Of a DNA stretch of 64,000 nucleotides, positions 33,045 to 43,795 are shown in pieces. The stretch is from Falciphora oryzae (taxonomy: Eukaryota > Ascomycota > Sordariomycetes > Magnaporthales > Magnaporthaceae). The stretch's first letter is position 1. Each line of letters starts with the position of its first letter. Location: the NCBI GenBank assembly GCA_000733355.1, contig JNVV01000005.1:1516335-1580334 (forward strand). Reading direction: 5' to 3'. The notes under the pieces are model-generated. The model had not been told where the DNA came from, ran no database searches, and saw only the letters and a program-made list of their open reading frames with translations. Position numbers and translations under genes: made by a program.

Positions 33045-35111
33045 TTATTTCCATTGCGTGTACACCTTTGCCTCCCATGCCATCAGGGGCTCCCTCCCTA
33101 CCCATTCGTTGGGCACATCTCGTGACTGCGTGACCTCTCTCCAGCCCGGCTCACCCCTTCCAGGCCAGTTGGGGACGACATACTCGGCCCCCGGCGTGGC
33201 GCTATCAGTGAAGTTGGCTACAACAACCACAGGCGCCTGGCCGCCCTGGGCTCCTCCTCTCTTCCAGGCCAGCACCTTGCCGCCGCGGCTCTGATCCACG
33301 TGGATGAACTCGGTGTCGTCGACGCCCAGGGCCGGGCACTCGGTGCGGAACTTGACCAGCCTGGCCACGTAGGCAAACAGGTCGCGCCGCCACTCGCTCT
33401 CGTCGACGCGCTCGTAGTTGACCGGGTCGGTCTGCTTGTACCGCATGTCGTTGTGGCTCCGGTCCATCTTGTCCGCAAACTCCTCGCCCGCAAAGATCAT
33501 GGGCACGCCGACGCTGGTCAGCAGCAGCACGAAGGCTAGCTTGGCCCGCGCGCCGACGTCCCAGACGCCCGACGACGTCAGGAAGTCGAACAGGCGCTCC
33601 TTGCGGTACCCCTCGACGTCGTGGCTGGTCAGGTAGTTGATCGCCTGCGCGCCGTCGCTAAACCGCGGGGAGAGCGTGTCGCTGGACGTGCAGTCGACGA
33701 CGCGCCGGACCGTCGCCTCGAAGCTGCCGCCGTCGTGCGGGCCCGCCTGGCCGAGGAGGAGGGCACGCGCGCGCTCCTGCCACGGCTCGTTCCAGAGCGC
33801 GTCCAGCACGCCGCTGTGCACCATGTCCACCGGCATACTGAGCTCCTCGCCGATGACGAGGAACCTGTCGTCGTGGGCGTGGTCGGCGCCGTAGCGGTCT
33901 CGGTAGAGCTGCCAGGCGCGGGACTTGTACGCGCGCACAAAGTCCCAGCTGCCGATGTTGTTGACGCTGTCGAGGCGCAGGCCGCAGACGCCAAAGTCGG
34001 CCATCCAGCGCGCGAGGGCCAGCTTGTGGAACTCCCAGGCCGGCTGCAGGCCCTTTGTGGCGTCGTGCCCGTCGTCCCCCGTCCCCGGGTTGTAGATGCC
34101 CTTGGTCTCGGCCATGTAGCGCCACAGCTGCCCTCCCCAGCCCTCGCGCTTCTGGCCCTCGGCGTGCGACTGGTACGCGTCCGGGTTGTGCGGCTCGGCG
34201 TTGGCGCGGATGTGGAACTTGGGGAAGTCGATGTGCTGGTAGGGGTCGTGCCCGAAGGCCATGACGACGTCGGCGAATAGGCGGACTTTACGGTCGTGGA
34301 TCGTCTCGACCAGAGCGACCAGGTCCGACGCGCTGCCCATGTCCGCGTCGGGCGACAGGTAGTTGGCCGTCGCGTACCCCCACTCGCCGCGCGGCGCGGC
34401 GTCAGCGGCGGGGAGCAGCTCGAGCGCGTTGACGCCCAGCTCGGCGAGCAGGGCGCGGCCGCGGCCGAGGGCGGGGACGGAGGCGAAGTTGGCCGGGCCG
34501 GGGGCGCTGGCAGGGTCGGCGTCGGCGTCGAAGAGCGCGCGCACGTCGGCAAAGGTGCCCTTGTCGACCACGACGCCGCCCTCGACGCCAGCCTTGGCCC
34601 ACGACACGGGCAGCTCGTAGATGACGAGGTGGTTGTTGGCCGGCAGGGAGGCCTGCGGCGGGGTGCGGACGCGGCGCGGCTCGGTTCCGTCGACGTCGCA
34701 GGGGTAAAGGGCGCCGGCGCGGTGCTTAGTCACGGACGCGGGCTGGCTCGTGTTGGCGTCGTCGCCGGCCACGACGCCGCGCTTCAGGCGATAGTCGACG
34801 GTGAAGGTGAAGGGGTCTGTGACTAGCATCTTGCCCTGGCGCTCTGGGGAGGTGTCGTCCAGCTCGAACCAGTAGTGGTACATGGTGTCTTCGGCTAGTG
34901 ACAGCGAGCGAGGGCTCAGCTCCCACAGGTCCTTCTTGCCGTCGGCGGCGGGCGCGAGGGGCCGGTGGGCGACCTCGACGAAAGAGCCAGGGGCGGTGGC
35001 ATCGTATCTTCCGAGAACGAGCTGCGGCGGGTCGGTGCCGAAGTCGCGCCCAGGCGTCCACAGCGAGAAGGCCGAGGATCTGCGGTTCAGGAGGTCAGCC
35101 GGGTACGCCAT
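33045..35111 (-). CDS. GH13-family glycoside hydrolase (alpha-glucan acting)
   Basis: An intronless 688-residue frame. Residues 1-110 are a beta-rich CBM48-like N-domain (FSLWTPGRDFGTDPPQLVL ... YHYWFEL). The (beta/alpha)8 barrel follows, with the four GH13 regions: I, FADVVMAFGHD; II, CGLRLDSVNNIG with the nucleophile Asp; III, LVIGEELSMP with the acid/base Glu; IV, NYLTSHDVEGY with the third Asp. Region I has an unusual MAFGHD where many members have an N-H pair. The last 80 residues resemble the all-beta C domain. There is no signal peptide, so it is intracellular or leaderless; glycogen or maltodextrin is the likely substrate, by family. Layout (CBM48, single exon, GC-rich) resembles bacterial debranching or trehalohydrolase-like enzymes, so a bacterial origin is possible but unproven. 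Confidence 0.88.
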   Translation of the reverse strand: MAYPADLLNRRSSAFSLWTPGRDFGTDPPQLVLGRYDATAPGSFVEVAHRPLAPAADGKKDLWELSPRSLSLAEDTMYHYWFELDDTSPERQGKMLVTDPFTFTVDYRLKRGVVAGDDANTSQPASVTKHRAGALYPCDVDGTEPRRVRTPPQASLPANNHLVIYELPVSWAKAGVEGGVVVDKGTFADVRALFDADADPASAPGPANFASVPALGRGRALLAELGVNALELLPAADAAPRGEWGYATANYLSPDADMGSASDLVALVETIHDRKVRLFADVVMAFGHDPYQHIDFPKFHIRANAEPHNPDAYQSHAEGQKREGWGGQLWRYMAETKGIYNPGTGDDGHDATKGLQPAWEFHKLALARWMADFGVCGLRLDSVNNIGSWDFVRAYKSRAWQLYRDRYGADHAHDDRFLVIGEELSMPVDMVHSGVLDALWNEPWQERARALLLGQAGPHDGGSFEATVRRVVDCTSSDTLSPRFSDGAQAINYLTSHDVEGYRKERLFDFLTSSGVWDVGARAKLAFVLLLTSVGVPMIFAGEEFADKMDRSHNDMRYKQTDPVNYERVDESEWRRDLFAYVARLVKFRTECPALGVDDTEFIHVDQSRGGKVLAWKRGGAQGGQAPVVVVANFTDSATPGAEYVVPNWPGRGEPGWREVTQSRDVPNEWVGREPLMAWEAKVYTQWK

Positions 35112-36061
35112 ACTAACGCATCAAATGGCTGTAGGCTTTGGAGGTCTTGAGACCAGATTTACAGAGCCACTTAGCCACCGTCGGTGGGAAAGCTGGTCAA
35201 CATATATCGCTAGTCTAAACAGGCGGCCGCATATTGGGCGCGTTCTAGACCTTTGGGCGACAGCTTCGGGCGAACGAGGGGCTGAGGGATCATGGCTGCA
35301 GCATGCATGGGATGGCACCGCTCTAACTGTAACGGGGATGCCGATAGTGCAGCTTACATGCAGGCTCTCAGTTGAAGAGAGGAAAACGCTGTGCCGACTG
35401 CTGTGTGCATGTCAGCAGCTAGAGTTGATGTGCTTGAAGCTGCATATCGCTTTGCTGCGGGCAAGGGAAGCTTCTAGGCTGAAGGGAGGGGTAAATCTTG
35501 CCCAGTACCGACTGGCCAGGCAAAGGGAAACACAGGGAGATGTGTGGTTTGGAAATTAACCTATGTTTTAACCCATTGAGGGCTTCAAAACAAGTCGCAA
35601 AAGATTCAGAAAAGTGCACGTCCGGGGTGCACCCTTGCTCTTGGGAGCGGAGGGTTTCTCCCCCCTGTAAGTAACCGCAACATCAGTCCATGCCAGACAT
35701 CTGCGCCATCCAGCGGCCAGCTGGCGTCCATGCTGAGCCCAGCCTGCATCAGAACCGCCCTTACGGTGCATGCATGCGAGCGGCGGGGACGCCTCGCAGC
35801 CATTCGTTTCCCGCGATGTTTCCTCGGGCGCGCCATTGGTTCTCAGCACTGCCTGCCTTTGGCACTGCCACCGCAGAAATCAGCACGTGCAGACGAGATG
35901 GTAAGGCTCTAGGAACCCCTCGATTTCCTTTCTGCCTCTCCCTCCCCCGCTGCCTTTGGCTGCCTGCTCTCTCGACACTCGCCATCGCCCGTTTTCCAGC
36001 CCATCCCCATCAACATCTCGAGCCCCTGAATCCCTAAATCGTTGCTGACAAGCCCAAGACA
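35112..36061. other. Divergent promoter region between GH13 and ankyrin genes
   Basis: 950 bases between two start codons in opposite directions. Frames here are short and unsupported. The pyrimidine-rich stretch at 35920-36050 leading to ATG 36062 looks like a fungal 5' leader. Confidence 0.55.
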
Positions 36062-38861
36062 ATGGACGCCGGCGCATCGATCCTCGCATTCGTCACCGCG
36101 GGTTTACAGTCTGCTAAGCTTGCCTACAATGTCGTGTCAGCCATCAAAGACGGGCCGCAGAACGTCCGCGGCCTGGAATCGGCACTCGGCCATCTAGTCA
36201 AACAACTAGGCTACCTAGAGAATGACCCCTCCCTGGTGCCAGAGAAGGACGCGGACATCATCAAAAAGTGTCGCGACGACCTCGACCAGGTCAAGATCGA
36301 GATCGAGAAGCTATGCGTCTCGGAGAAAGATAGCAAGCTCAAACGCATATGGAAAAAGATGAAGCCCGCCCTCAACGAGAAAGATATCGGGCACATTCTT
36401 GCCAAGGTGACCTCCCAGACGTCTGCGATTGGAGTTTACGTCGTCGTGGCGCAGTCCACGACCGTCACCAAGATCCACGCCCGCCAGTCGCAATTCCACA
36501 GCGAGAACAAAGCCACTCTCGATAAGCAGTCGGCAGATATCACCGAGATGACCTCGCGCCAAACCACGATCTATGACACAGTCGTCGGGAACGCAAGCAT
36601 CCTAACGGACATTGCCTCGCGCCAGACGACAACTCAAGCGGCCTTGATCCAACAGCAAGAATTACTCGCCGAGTCAGCATCGCGCCGAGAAGCATTCGAG
36701 GATGAGCTTTTGCGAGACTTTGAGCTGCTGCAGTCAGACACGGCGGGAGCCAGCGTAGCATTGGAGAAACTGTCTGCCCTGATACCTTCCCTCTCTACCT
36801 TCTTGGCATCGAGCACATCGACGTCCAAAAGCGACAAAGACTCGCAGGCCCACATTGAGCTGCTAAGCAGTGTCGCCATGTTGAAATCCCTAGTTGACAA
36901 AAAGGATCAACTTATCCCAAGCGACGAGACTGACTCGATTAAAGAGGCTCTAGAAAACATTCTACGGGTTTTAACGAAGGAGGTGAAGACACAATCACAT
37001 GGCTTCTGTGACTTTCACAAGGCTCAGTCCAAAGACGTGACGCGAATTCTAAAGCAGCTGGAAGGCCACTTTGCGTTGGAAACTCGGATCAGCCTCAACC
37101 CGACATGTGAGTTAGTAGCTCTTTATCCTTGGCAACCTCTAGATTCTTTGCTCACTTGTACTTCTCAGCCACGCGGACTCCATCACTCATCGGTAAAAAA
37201 CGAACCGGGGCGGAGAGCATATCGATGGACTTCGGCATGCAACAGGCCGACTTTTTTATCACAAGACGACGGTTTACGTCCACTTCCAACGAAACATGCG
37301 ACATTCAGGGCCAGGGTGCCCAAGAAACACAGCAGCAAGTGGGGCATCACAACACTGAGATACGATCAGACCTGGCCCTCTGGAGCCATCGGAAACACTC
37401 AACCGGTGGCTTTCTGCTAAAAGCGTCGGTCGTGGAAGCCCTGAACAACCTTAGCGGTGCCCGAGCCGCGTTGGCACCGATGGTGTCCGTCTACCGCATC
37501 GTTCCGAGCTCCTCCGACGTCTTCCAGTCGATCCGAGATGGCCGGCTGGATAAACTCACTAGCCTCATCAGTGAGGGAAAGGCATCTCTCAGGGATAGAG
37601 ATGAACTGGGAGCATCGCTGCTTCACGTAAGCGTTTGGTTTGAACAGGACCTGGATGTAATTTGGTGGCATCACTAACACTTCATCTCTTACACTCAAGT
37701 ATGCATGTTATGAGAGCAATCCAGAGATCTGCAAATTCCTCCTGGAACACGGAGCAGATCCTGATGATGATGCCGATATCCAGGACGTGTACCAGAACCG
37801 TTTCTCCACCATTGAAGAACGCATAAGCACGTGAGTATTGTGTCTTATCATTCTCTGGAATTTCGAACTGTTATCACGTGTTAAAGTAATAACAAAGCAT
37901 CCTTAAAGTCCTTTCGGCATGCTCTGGGACAACCGTGATCAAGGTCATGAGAGTCCAGCAGCGGTGTGCGCTAGATACCTGACCAATAGTGGATCGGAAA
38001 TTATAAGTGACTGCCTTCTAAGCATCACTTTGAGTGACGGATCTGAGCGGGTAAGCCCAGAAGACCAATTGAATGCGTACAAAAACCAATCGTGACCTTC
38101 CTGCCCGTGAACTCCGTACTAACCTTCCCCTGTCCCAGAATCTTCTCCGTATTATCCTGGATAACGCACGTTGGACCACGGATGTCAGCCGGCACCTTAT
38201 CAGGGGTGAAAGTCTATTTTCACTTGCTTGCTCGCATCAGAATTCAACGACCTTTGCCAGATTCCGTGTTTTGGTGGAAGCGGGAGTCAGTGTCAATGGT
38301 GTATTCAGCCACGAGCCACCCCCCCTTGTTCTTTTGCTCAAGGTTCTGACTAGGACGGACGAGTGCTTCCGTGCCTGCCTTCTAGGCAACGATGCTGTGA
38401 AGACGATCAAGTACCTTATAGAGAAAGGGGCCGATGTTCATGCGACGTGGCAGGGGCACAGCTGTTCCGCGATTGCATACGGGTGGGATGACGATACCTC
38501 GAGTTACGTCGGGGACATCTGGGATGCAGCACTAGCGGCAACAGGTTATGGCGTTGAGGAGTTCAGGAGACGAGAGCAGCAGCCACATTCTCCGCGATTC
38601 TGGGCCAGCCTGCACGTACCACCACCCTTCGGTTTTGACGTCACATCATACACGCTGAAGGAATTCAGGGATATATGGCAGGGAATGGAGGATCTATGTC
38701 CCTATTACGATCAGGTCATCTCAGCCGGAGAGGGTAGAGTTACTATTATTGGGGAAGACTGCGGTAGGCAGTGGTGCAGCAGCCGCAAAGGTAATGCCGA
38801 AGAGCTGGAAGACTCGAGCTCAGAATGGGAGACAGAGTCGGAGGTGGGTTCTGACTCTTGA
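36062..38861 (+). CDS. HeLo-like N-terminal, coiled-coil and ankyrin-repeat protein
   Basis: Exons 36062-37106, 37169-37626, 37700-37830, 37909-38050 and 38139-38861 join in frame to 832 residues; donors are GTGAGT, GTAAGC, GTGAGT, GTAAGC and acceptors CTCAG, CTCAAG, TTAAAG, CCCAG. The first 60 residues (GASILAFVTAGLQSAKLAYNVV ... ALGHLVKQL) match the N-terminal helical domain found on fungal STAND/NLR-type proteins. A long helical middle contains about 22-residue units beginning with a SRQTT or SRREA motif. The later exons hold ankyrin-type repeats (DELGASLLH|YACYESNPEICKFLLEHGADP; VKTIKYLIEKGADVHATW). The C-terminus is acidic and Ser-rich (EELEDSSSEWETE). No NACHT or NB-ARC P-loop lies between. 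Such proteins are thought to act in heterokaryon-type or immune-like signalling; here this is inference from architecture. Confidence 0.82.
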
Positions 38862-38916
38862 CTCTTCCTCAAATTAGAGAGAGCCCAAGGGAGGCCACTA
38901 TTAGAAACAACATGGG

Positions 38917-39216
38917 TGTTGGATTGCGTTGACCGGCGCAGGCGATCGGTAAAGCACAGAGAGGCCCGGATCCTCCGATCCCGTGATCTCTGATCACGGG
39001 ATCGGAGGGCCGGTGGACTCGCGAGGTTGGTGAGCAGGGGAACAGCCTTTGGCTGATCCAGAACGTGTATATATAGCCTCCCTTTTCCTCCCTCTCTGGC
39101 AGATAGATTCCTTTCCTCTTCGTGCACAATATAGAATGATCCTCTGCTATCAAGGATCGTTGTTCCCCCTGTTTTGGAGATCTCCGTGCCCACAGGAGTA
39201 CACACTCCTACCAACA
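38917..39216 (-). mobile_element. Solo LTR (copy B), MITE-free, inverted relative to copy A
   Basis: Read on the minus strand it starts TGTTGGTAGGAGT and ends CAATCCAACA, and aligns along its length with copy A at 20682-21202 apart from the MITE. Flanks are atggg (38912-38916) and ctggg (39217-39221), a 4-of-5 target duplication, so it is older or has a mutated flank. It keeps the TATATATA box and the palindrome. At the MITE position this copy has the uninterrupted sequence aatctatctg. It lies only 55 bases beyond the stop codon of the ankyrin gene. Confidence 0.88.
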
Positions 39217-40164
39217 CTGGGAGAGCCCTGTCGATGTTGCTATTCCCGGATTAGGGTCGAGATTAGACACTGTCTCGAACTTAAACATTGTATGTTCTCT
39301 CGGAATACGGCATGAGGATGTCCTTGGCCCCAACCCTAAGCATACTACTACCGGGGACTCTAACATGGATCAGAAACCGTAGATGGCACGGTTAATTCAT
39401 GTTGGCACCACTGATGGTGCAAGCTGAATGCCCTTTGATGGTCACGCAAGGCCTGGCCATCTGTTCTCGTTGCAGTCACCTACCGCACGCATTGACTAGA
39501 AGTACCGTACCATGATAACGCGGCTGATCCTGCTCCCGATTTGACGCAGAAGAAGGCTCCTCCCTCGGAAGGGTTGCTCAAGCTTCCAGCTCTGTCCTCT
39601 TGGCTGAAGAGCCTCTCCCTCTCCCTCTCCCTCTTGTTTATCCACACATCCCCTTAGCCCATCTCGAAAAGCCCCTCGAAGAGAACATCCACCGGGTAAT
39701 CAGCGCGCTTTCTCTCCGTCCATCCTTGTGGAACCTAGGCTTGTGAGCGTCCGTAGGAACGACCGGGCTCCGACCTTTCTATGCTGACCCTCCCCTTCCT
39801 TTTAACATATACAGCGCTTGTGTGGGCGTTTTTGGTGTGCAGAGGTTCCAGAGAGGCGCATACCCAGAAGGGACGCCGTGGTCGGTGGCCCAGAGTCGCT
39901 GCGCGCTTGTCTGTCCCTAGGCTGCGAGAGGAGGCGGCACTGGGCTCCGAGAGGAGAGAGTGGTAGCAACCGGAATCGGAGGAGCAGTTCTGGTCGGGGA
40001 GAATACTCTATAATTCGCACCAAGTCTTCTCGTCGCACTTCGCTATCCTGCCATGTATTCATTATAAGACGTTAGCTTTTATTCTCCAGTGTATTCACAG
40101 GGTAGCCGGAGGAAACACTGGCGAGAGGACTGCGCATATGTCTTTGAGGATGGGAAGCCGGATA

Positions 40165-40190
40165 TAGGTAGGTAGGTAGGTAGATAGATA
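40165..40190. repeat. GGTA/GATA microsatellite
   Basis: Consecutive tagg units passing into taga units. Simple slippage repeat. Confidence 0.9.
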
Positions 40191-41080
40191 CTCTGCACTC
40201 ACCTTCTAAGCTCAAGGCTAGGAAAGCGGGTGCGGTTGACAAGGCTCCGGTGGCCTTGAAGCTCACCTGCATTGTCGACAGCGGGAGCGAAGACAGGGAC
40301 GAGATGGGCAAGATTTGAGGACATTAAATACCTGTCTTGGCCCGCCGTCGATAGCCTGCTTGTGTTATCAAGTGGCCTCCTGTGTCGGACTTTCGAGTCA
40401 CCGGGCGGTCAACGATGGGATATACGAGACGGGGACGTACTCGGTTTTGACCGCAGGCCAACGCGTCTGGGACTGGCATCCAGGCACCGCGCCGCTTCCC
40501 CCGCTCGCAGGAACTGGCTTTGGGCCAAAGCGCGAGCACCGAGGGCCGGGCAGAAAGCTGCAGCATGGGAAAATCTGTGGAGGCCGAGGCCGTGAAAATG
40601 GAAGGCGACTTGCCCAGGTGAGGCTCGACTGTGATGCAGCGGCTGCCACGCCATCTTGGACGTATGAGCCTACCTAGGTAGCACGTACGCGTCGCGCGTG
40701 GGAGCACTAGCCCTCGCTTTCCAGCGCGTCAGCAGACCCTCGCGGGGTTTCGCCAGAATCCCACCTCTTGAAGAGCCTCGTTTCTCAGCGATGTCGTTTC
40801 TATACCCTCCGCATATGCCTCCAGTGTCTAGCCTCTCTTCTCTAAGGCACGATACGCGCCGACAGCAACGACGCAGACTCGCAAGTCCAACAGCTGGAAC
40901 TTCGACAGGCAGGGACAGCGCCATGGAGCATGGAAGCACGAGCGCAGAACATCTACACCTAACCTACGCCTCCAAGCCTGGCGACCAGAACGGAGGCCTA
41001 ACGCACATACATGTCAATTTTACAGCAGTATCCAGAGGCCGGAACCAAATATCTGCATGTCCTGATGCCGTTTTTCTTCT

Positions 41081-41266
41081 TCACAGCCAGGGCAAGCCCC
41101 AGACAGCAATGAAAAAAAGAGTTTGTACCTTCAAGGAGGTGTTGTGGTTCCAAAAATTTTGTGCATGCCCAGCCTCAAGGTAGTGTAATATGAGGGCACA
41201 GCAAAGGAAGCATATCCAGAAAATAAAACTATCCAAAAAGGGACTTGGGTTCCAAAAATTAGACAT
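41081..41266 (-). CDS. Candidate 61-residue hydrophobic orphan peptide
   Basis: The minus-strand frame starts at ATG 41264-41266 (MSNFWNPSPFLDSFIFW), has one strong hydrophobic span (SFIFWICFLCCALILHYL) and a second at the C-terminus (TLFFIAVWGLPWL). A TATATAA-like box lies at 41367-41377, about 100 bases upstream on the same strand, with a pyrimidine-rich leader between. The 13-base unit that encodes NFWN here also occurs outside the frame, so the peptide may just sit on a repeat. No relatives known to me; low confidence. Confidence 0.25.
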   Translation of the reverse strand: MSNFWNPSPFLDSFIFWICFLCCALILHYLEAGHAQNFWNHNTSLKVQTLFFIAVWGLPWL

Positions 41267-41309
41267 AGCTAAAGAGTCCACTCGAAGGTGGAAAGGGGTT
41301 CCAAAAATT
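41146..41309. repeat. Three spaced copies of a 13-base unit
   Basis: Exact copies of ggttccaaaaatt occur at 41146-41158, 41248-41260 and 41297-41309, all in the same direction, spaced 102 and 49 bases. This is more than expected by chance in 160 bases and may be regulatory or the residue of a tandem array. Confidence 0.7.
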
Positions 41310-42675
41310 AGGCACGATGGAAGAAGAAAGAGAGCAAGTAGTTGAGCCAGAGGGAGGAGAAGAGGGCTTTATATAGGCACCTCGAGGCCAGGCCAGGTGA
41401 TCCGTGCGTGCTGCAAACATTTTTTGTTCCCGATTCGGTCTCTCCGCCTTTTTCATTCTGCCAGTCCGTTTGTTACGTGACCAGAGAGGCCAGCCAGTAG
41501 AGTCTCAGGAGACAGAGACCATGCTCCAGAGGAGGGCTGGCCGGACCAAGCTGTCCGGCCTCCCCCGCTGATTGGGCATCCAGGGCCGAGAGAGCGTGCT
41601 GGAAGTTTCCGCCTGGTCAGTGTGCTAGTGCCACCCCTGGTCTAGAATAGAGAGCAGAGGGGTGCCATCCGAGGGGGTGTACTCGAGAGGGTGTCCAATA
41701 TCTACAGAAGCTCTTGCCTGGGCGGCTGGGGGATCATGTTTTCTGTGCGTAGTGGATCCCCCTGACGCACCCAGAAGGCTTCCCACGCACCCTGGAATTT
41801 GTTGGGACTACAGTCCGTTGCTGGGCTCTGTTGCTGATGCCCACAGTGGCAGCCAAGAGTGATGCGGCAAGCCTTGATTCAAGTCACGGACCCGACCAGA
41901 CGAAACCATTAAGCATGAGATGCCATGACATGGATAAAAGAAATGTATGGCACGCACGCAAAGCATCCTGTTAGGCTATCTTCGCAGAATTTGGTTCGGC
42001 GTTGAACCGATTACATGCAACTCTACCTCTCATCTCGAGGCTGTGCATTTTTAGCTTTGATATTGTTCCGCGGCCCATCAGCCCGTGCCATGATGTGCCA
42101 CCCTCAGCAGCCGGGCAAGGCTCCGTTCTTGGCCCCACCTTCTTTACTCCTTCCTTCAGAGAAACCACCCACCACACTGACGTCGGGCTTTTACGAGGCT
42201 GCAGTCTTTGGATTCTACGCGGGGGTTCCACTCCTCGCATCAACTGCCAGGCCCCGCTTCGAAAGTCTGAACATCGAATGCCCAATGCGCAGCCTTGTGC
42301 CACCCAACGCAGTGAAGTGTGCTGTGAAAGAGCCCCCTTTCTTTTTGTGTAGCATGATCCTTTGACAGAACATCAATGATCAGTGTCTATCTACACTCGT
42401 CGCCCCTGGCTCTCTCTTGTTGGTTCTCAGCCGTCTTCCACACTCTTCTTTTCGTCTCCGGTCAGCCCCTGGTTCCATACCCGCCTACTCTGTCTCGCAC
42501 AAAGCTCAATGTTCGCGTGGGAACGGAAAAGAAGTCACCAGATACCTTCCATGTCTCGCTTCACGGACATTAGCCTCGAGCTTCCAAGTCGAGTAGTCTG
42601 CCGTTCACCCCCAAACCCGAGCCTTCACCTCCCCACAGACCTCCCTCAAGACCAGCGACTAGAAGTTGACGTAAG

Positions 42676-43479
42676 ATGGAGCCACCAGCAGACAGAACAC
42701 CTTCCAAGAGGCGACGCCCCAGGCGCGCTCGCCCCCTGCCCCGGTCGTTGGAAAGCGCCGAGTACCACCGACATATTATCTTCAAGGCACGATACACCCA
42801 GGAGATGGTTGCTCGCAGCCAGTTGACCCCCTGTGTTCGCCCAGCGATCTGTGGGCTCAGAATCCGAGCACACAAGAACGCCTCGAGCGTGGCCTCACAT
42901 CGCCAGGACTACCCCCTTCCAAGAGCAAGTCCTCTCCAAGAGTCTGCATTGCGGTGCAATAACAGACGAGACTCCAGACGAGGGCGCCGTGGAGGCTCCG
43001 GCAGCCTCGAGCCACCAGACAGGGACTCTTCTGCCTCAAGTTCCCTACAGGAGATTTTCCAAAGAAAGCTCTGCACACGTCGCCCAACGGCTCTTTCCCC
43101 TATCAACATGTTGTACTCTCGGCTAATTATCAGCATGGCCCATTCAAGCAGATGTGTAAGATACACCCAGCCAGTTGATTCACTTGAAGCTACCCACCAG
43201 ATTCCCGATATCTCGCAAGACATGAGCGACACAAGCCCGGCGACAGCCACCTCTAGGATTAAGGGAGACGGCATTAGGAGGGCGAATTCACCCGGTATAC
43301 AGGAGCCCGGAAAAAATACATGTCCTCAAGCTCCGAGCTTTGCCATCCCAGTGAGTCTGACAGAGACTATCCCTTTCCTTCTCTCCCTTCAGTCGATGCT
43401 AATCGTTCAGTTTCTGCTTCTAGCACGGCATAGCTTGCAGACCAACGCATATCCTCTCTTCTCCTCGAGCTCAGTGTGA
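42676..43479 (+). pseudogene. Longest frame in accessory region, probably decayed
   Basis: A 267-codon frame with a basic, Arg/Ser/Pro-rich product and a hydrophobic end (FLLSLQSMLIVQFLLLARHSL). A possible donor GTGAGT near 43350 and an acceptor TTCTAG near 43423 lie inside. No domain is recognised. It may be a chance frame or a degenerate gene. Confidence 0.2.
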
Positions 43480-43639
43480 TCAAGGCCAAGAATACCCTCC
43501 GAACATTCTCGCTACCATGAAGCCGGATGATGACGACGCCAAGCACTGCAAGGGCGGAGTCTCAAGGTTAGTGGGAGGCACGCACTAGACAAGTTAGGAC
43601 ATGCCTAGTCTTGCACAAGCCTCGTGCCACACAGGAGGT

Positions 43640-43795
43640 AGATACCACAAGGCTGACCAGCCTCGGGTCAGTATCACGGACTTCGCCTACGTCACGGATG
43701 CTCCCTAGCAGTTACGGAGCACCCGAGCTGCCCTGCAGTAGATCCCCATCACCCCAGCACTCTCGTGCACACAGACCCAGACGGTCTCCCACCCT
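43640..43795. repeat. Dispersed repeat, copy 2
   Basis: Alignable with 21570-21720. Immediately downstream (about 43800-43885) a second segment, ttcgttttaat...agatcaaccttctagacctgctgcgtgcc, resembles sequence near 20568-20605 and 21305-21365, so the two loci share a composite repeat rather than a single short motif. Confidence 0.75.

Noticed and set aside
26300..35111. D-LDH, FMO and GH13 genes as a biosynthetic cluster
   Set aside because: No polyketide synthase, NRPS, terpene cyclase or transporter nearby, and large spacers separate the genes.
20682..39216. The two LTRs as ends of one retrotransposon
   Set aside because: They are in inverted orientation, each has its own flanking duplication, and the sequence between holds ordinary host genes.
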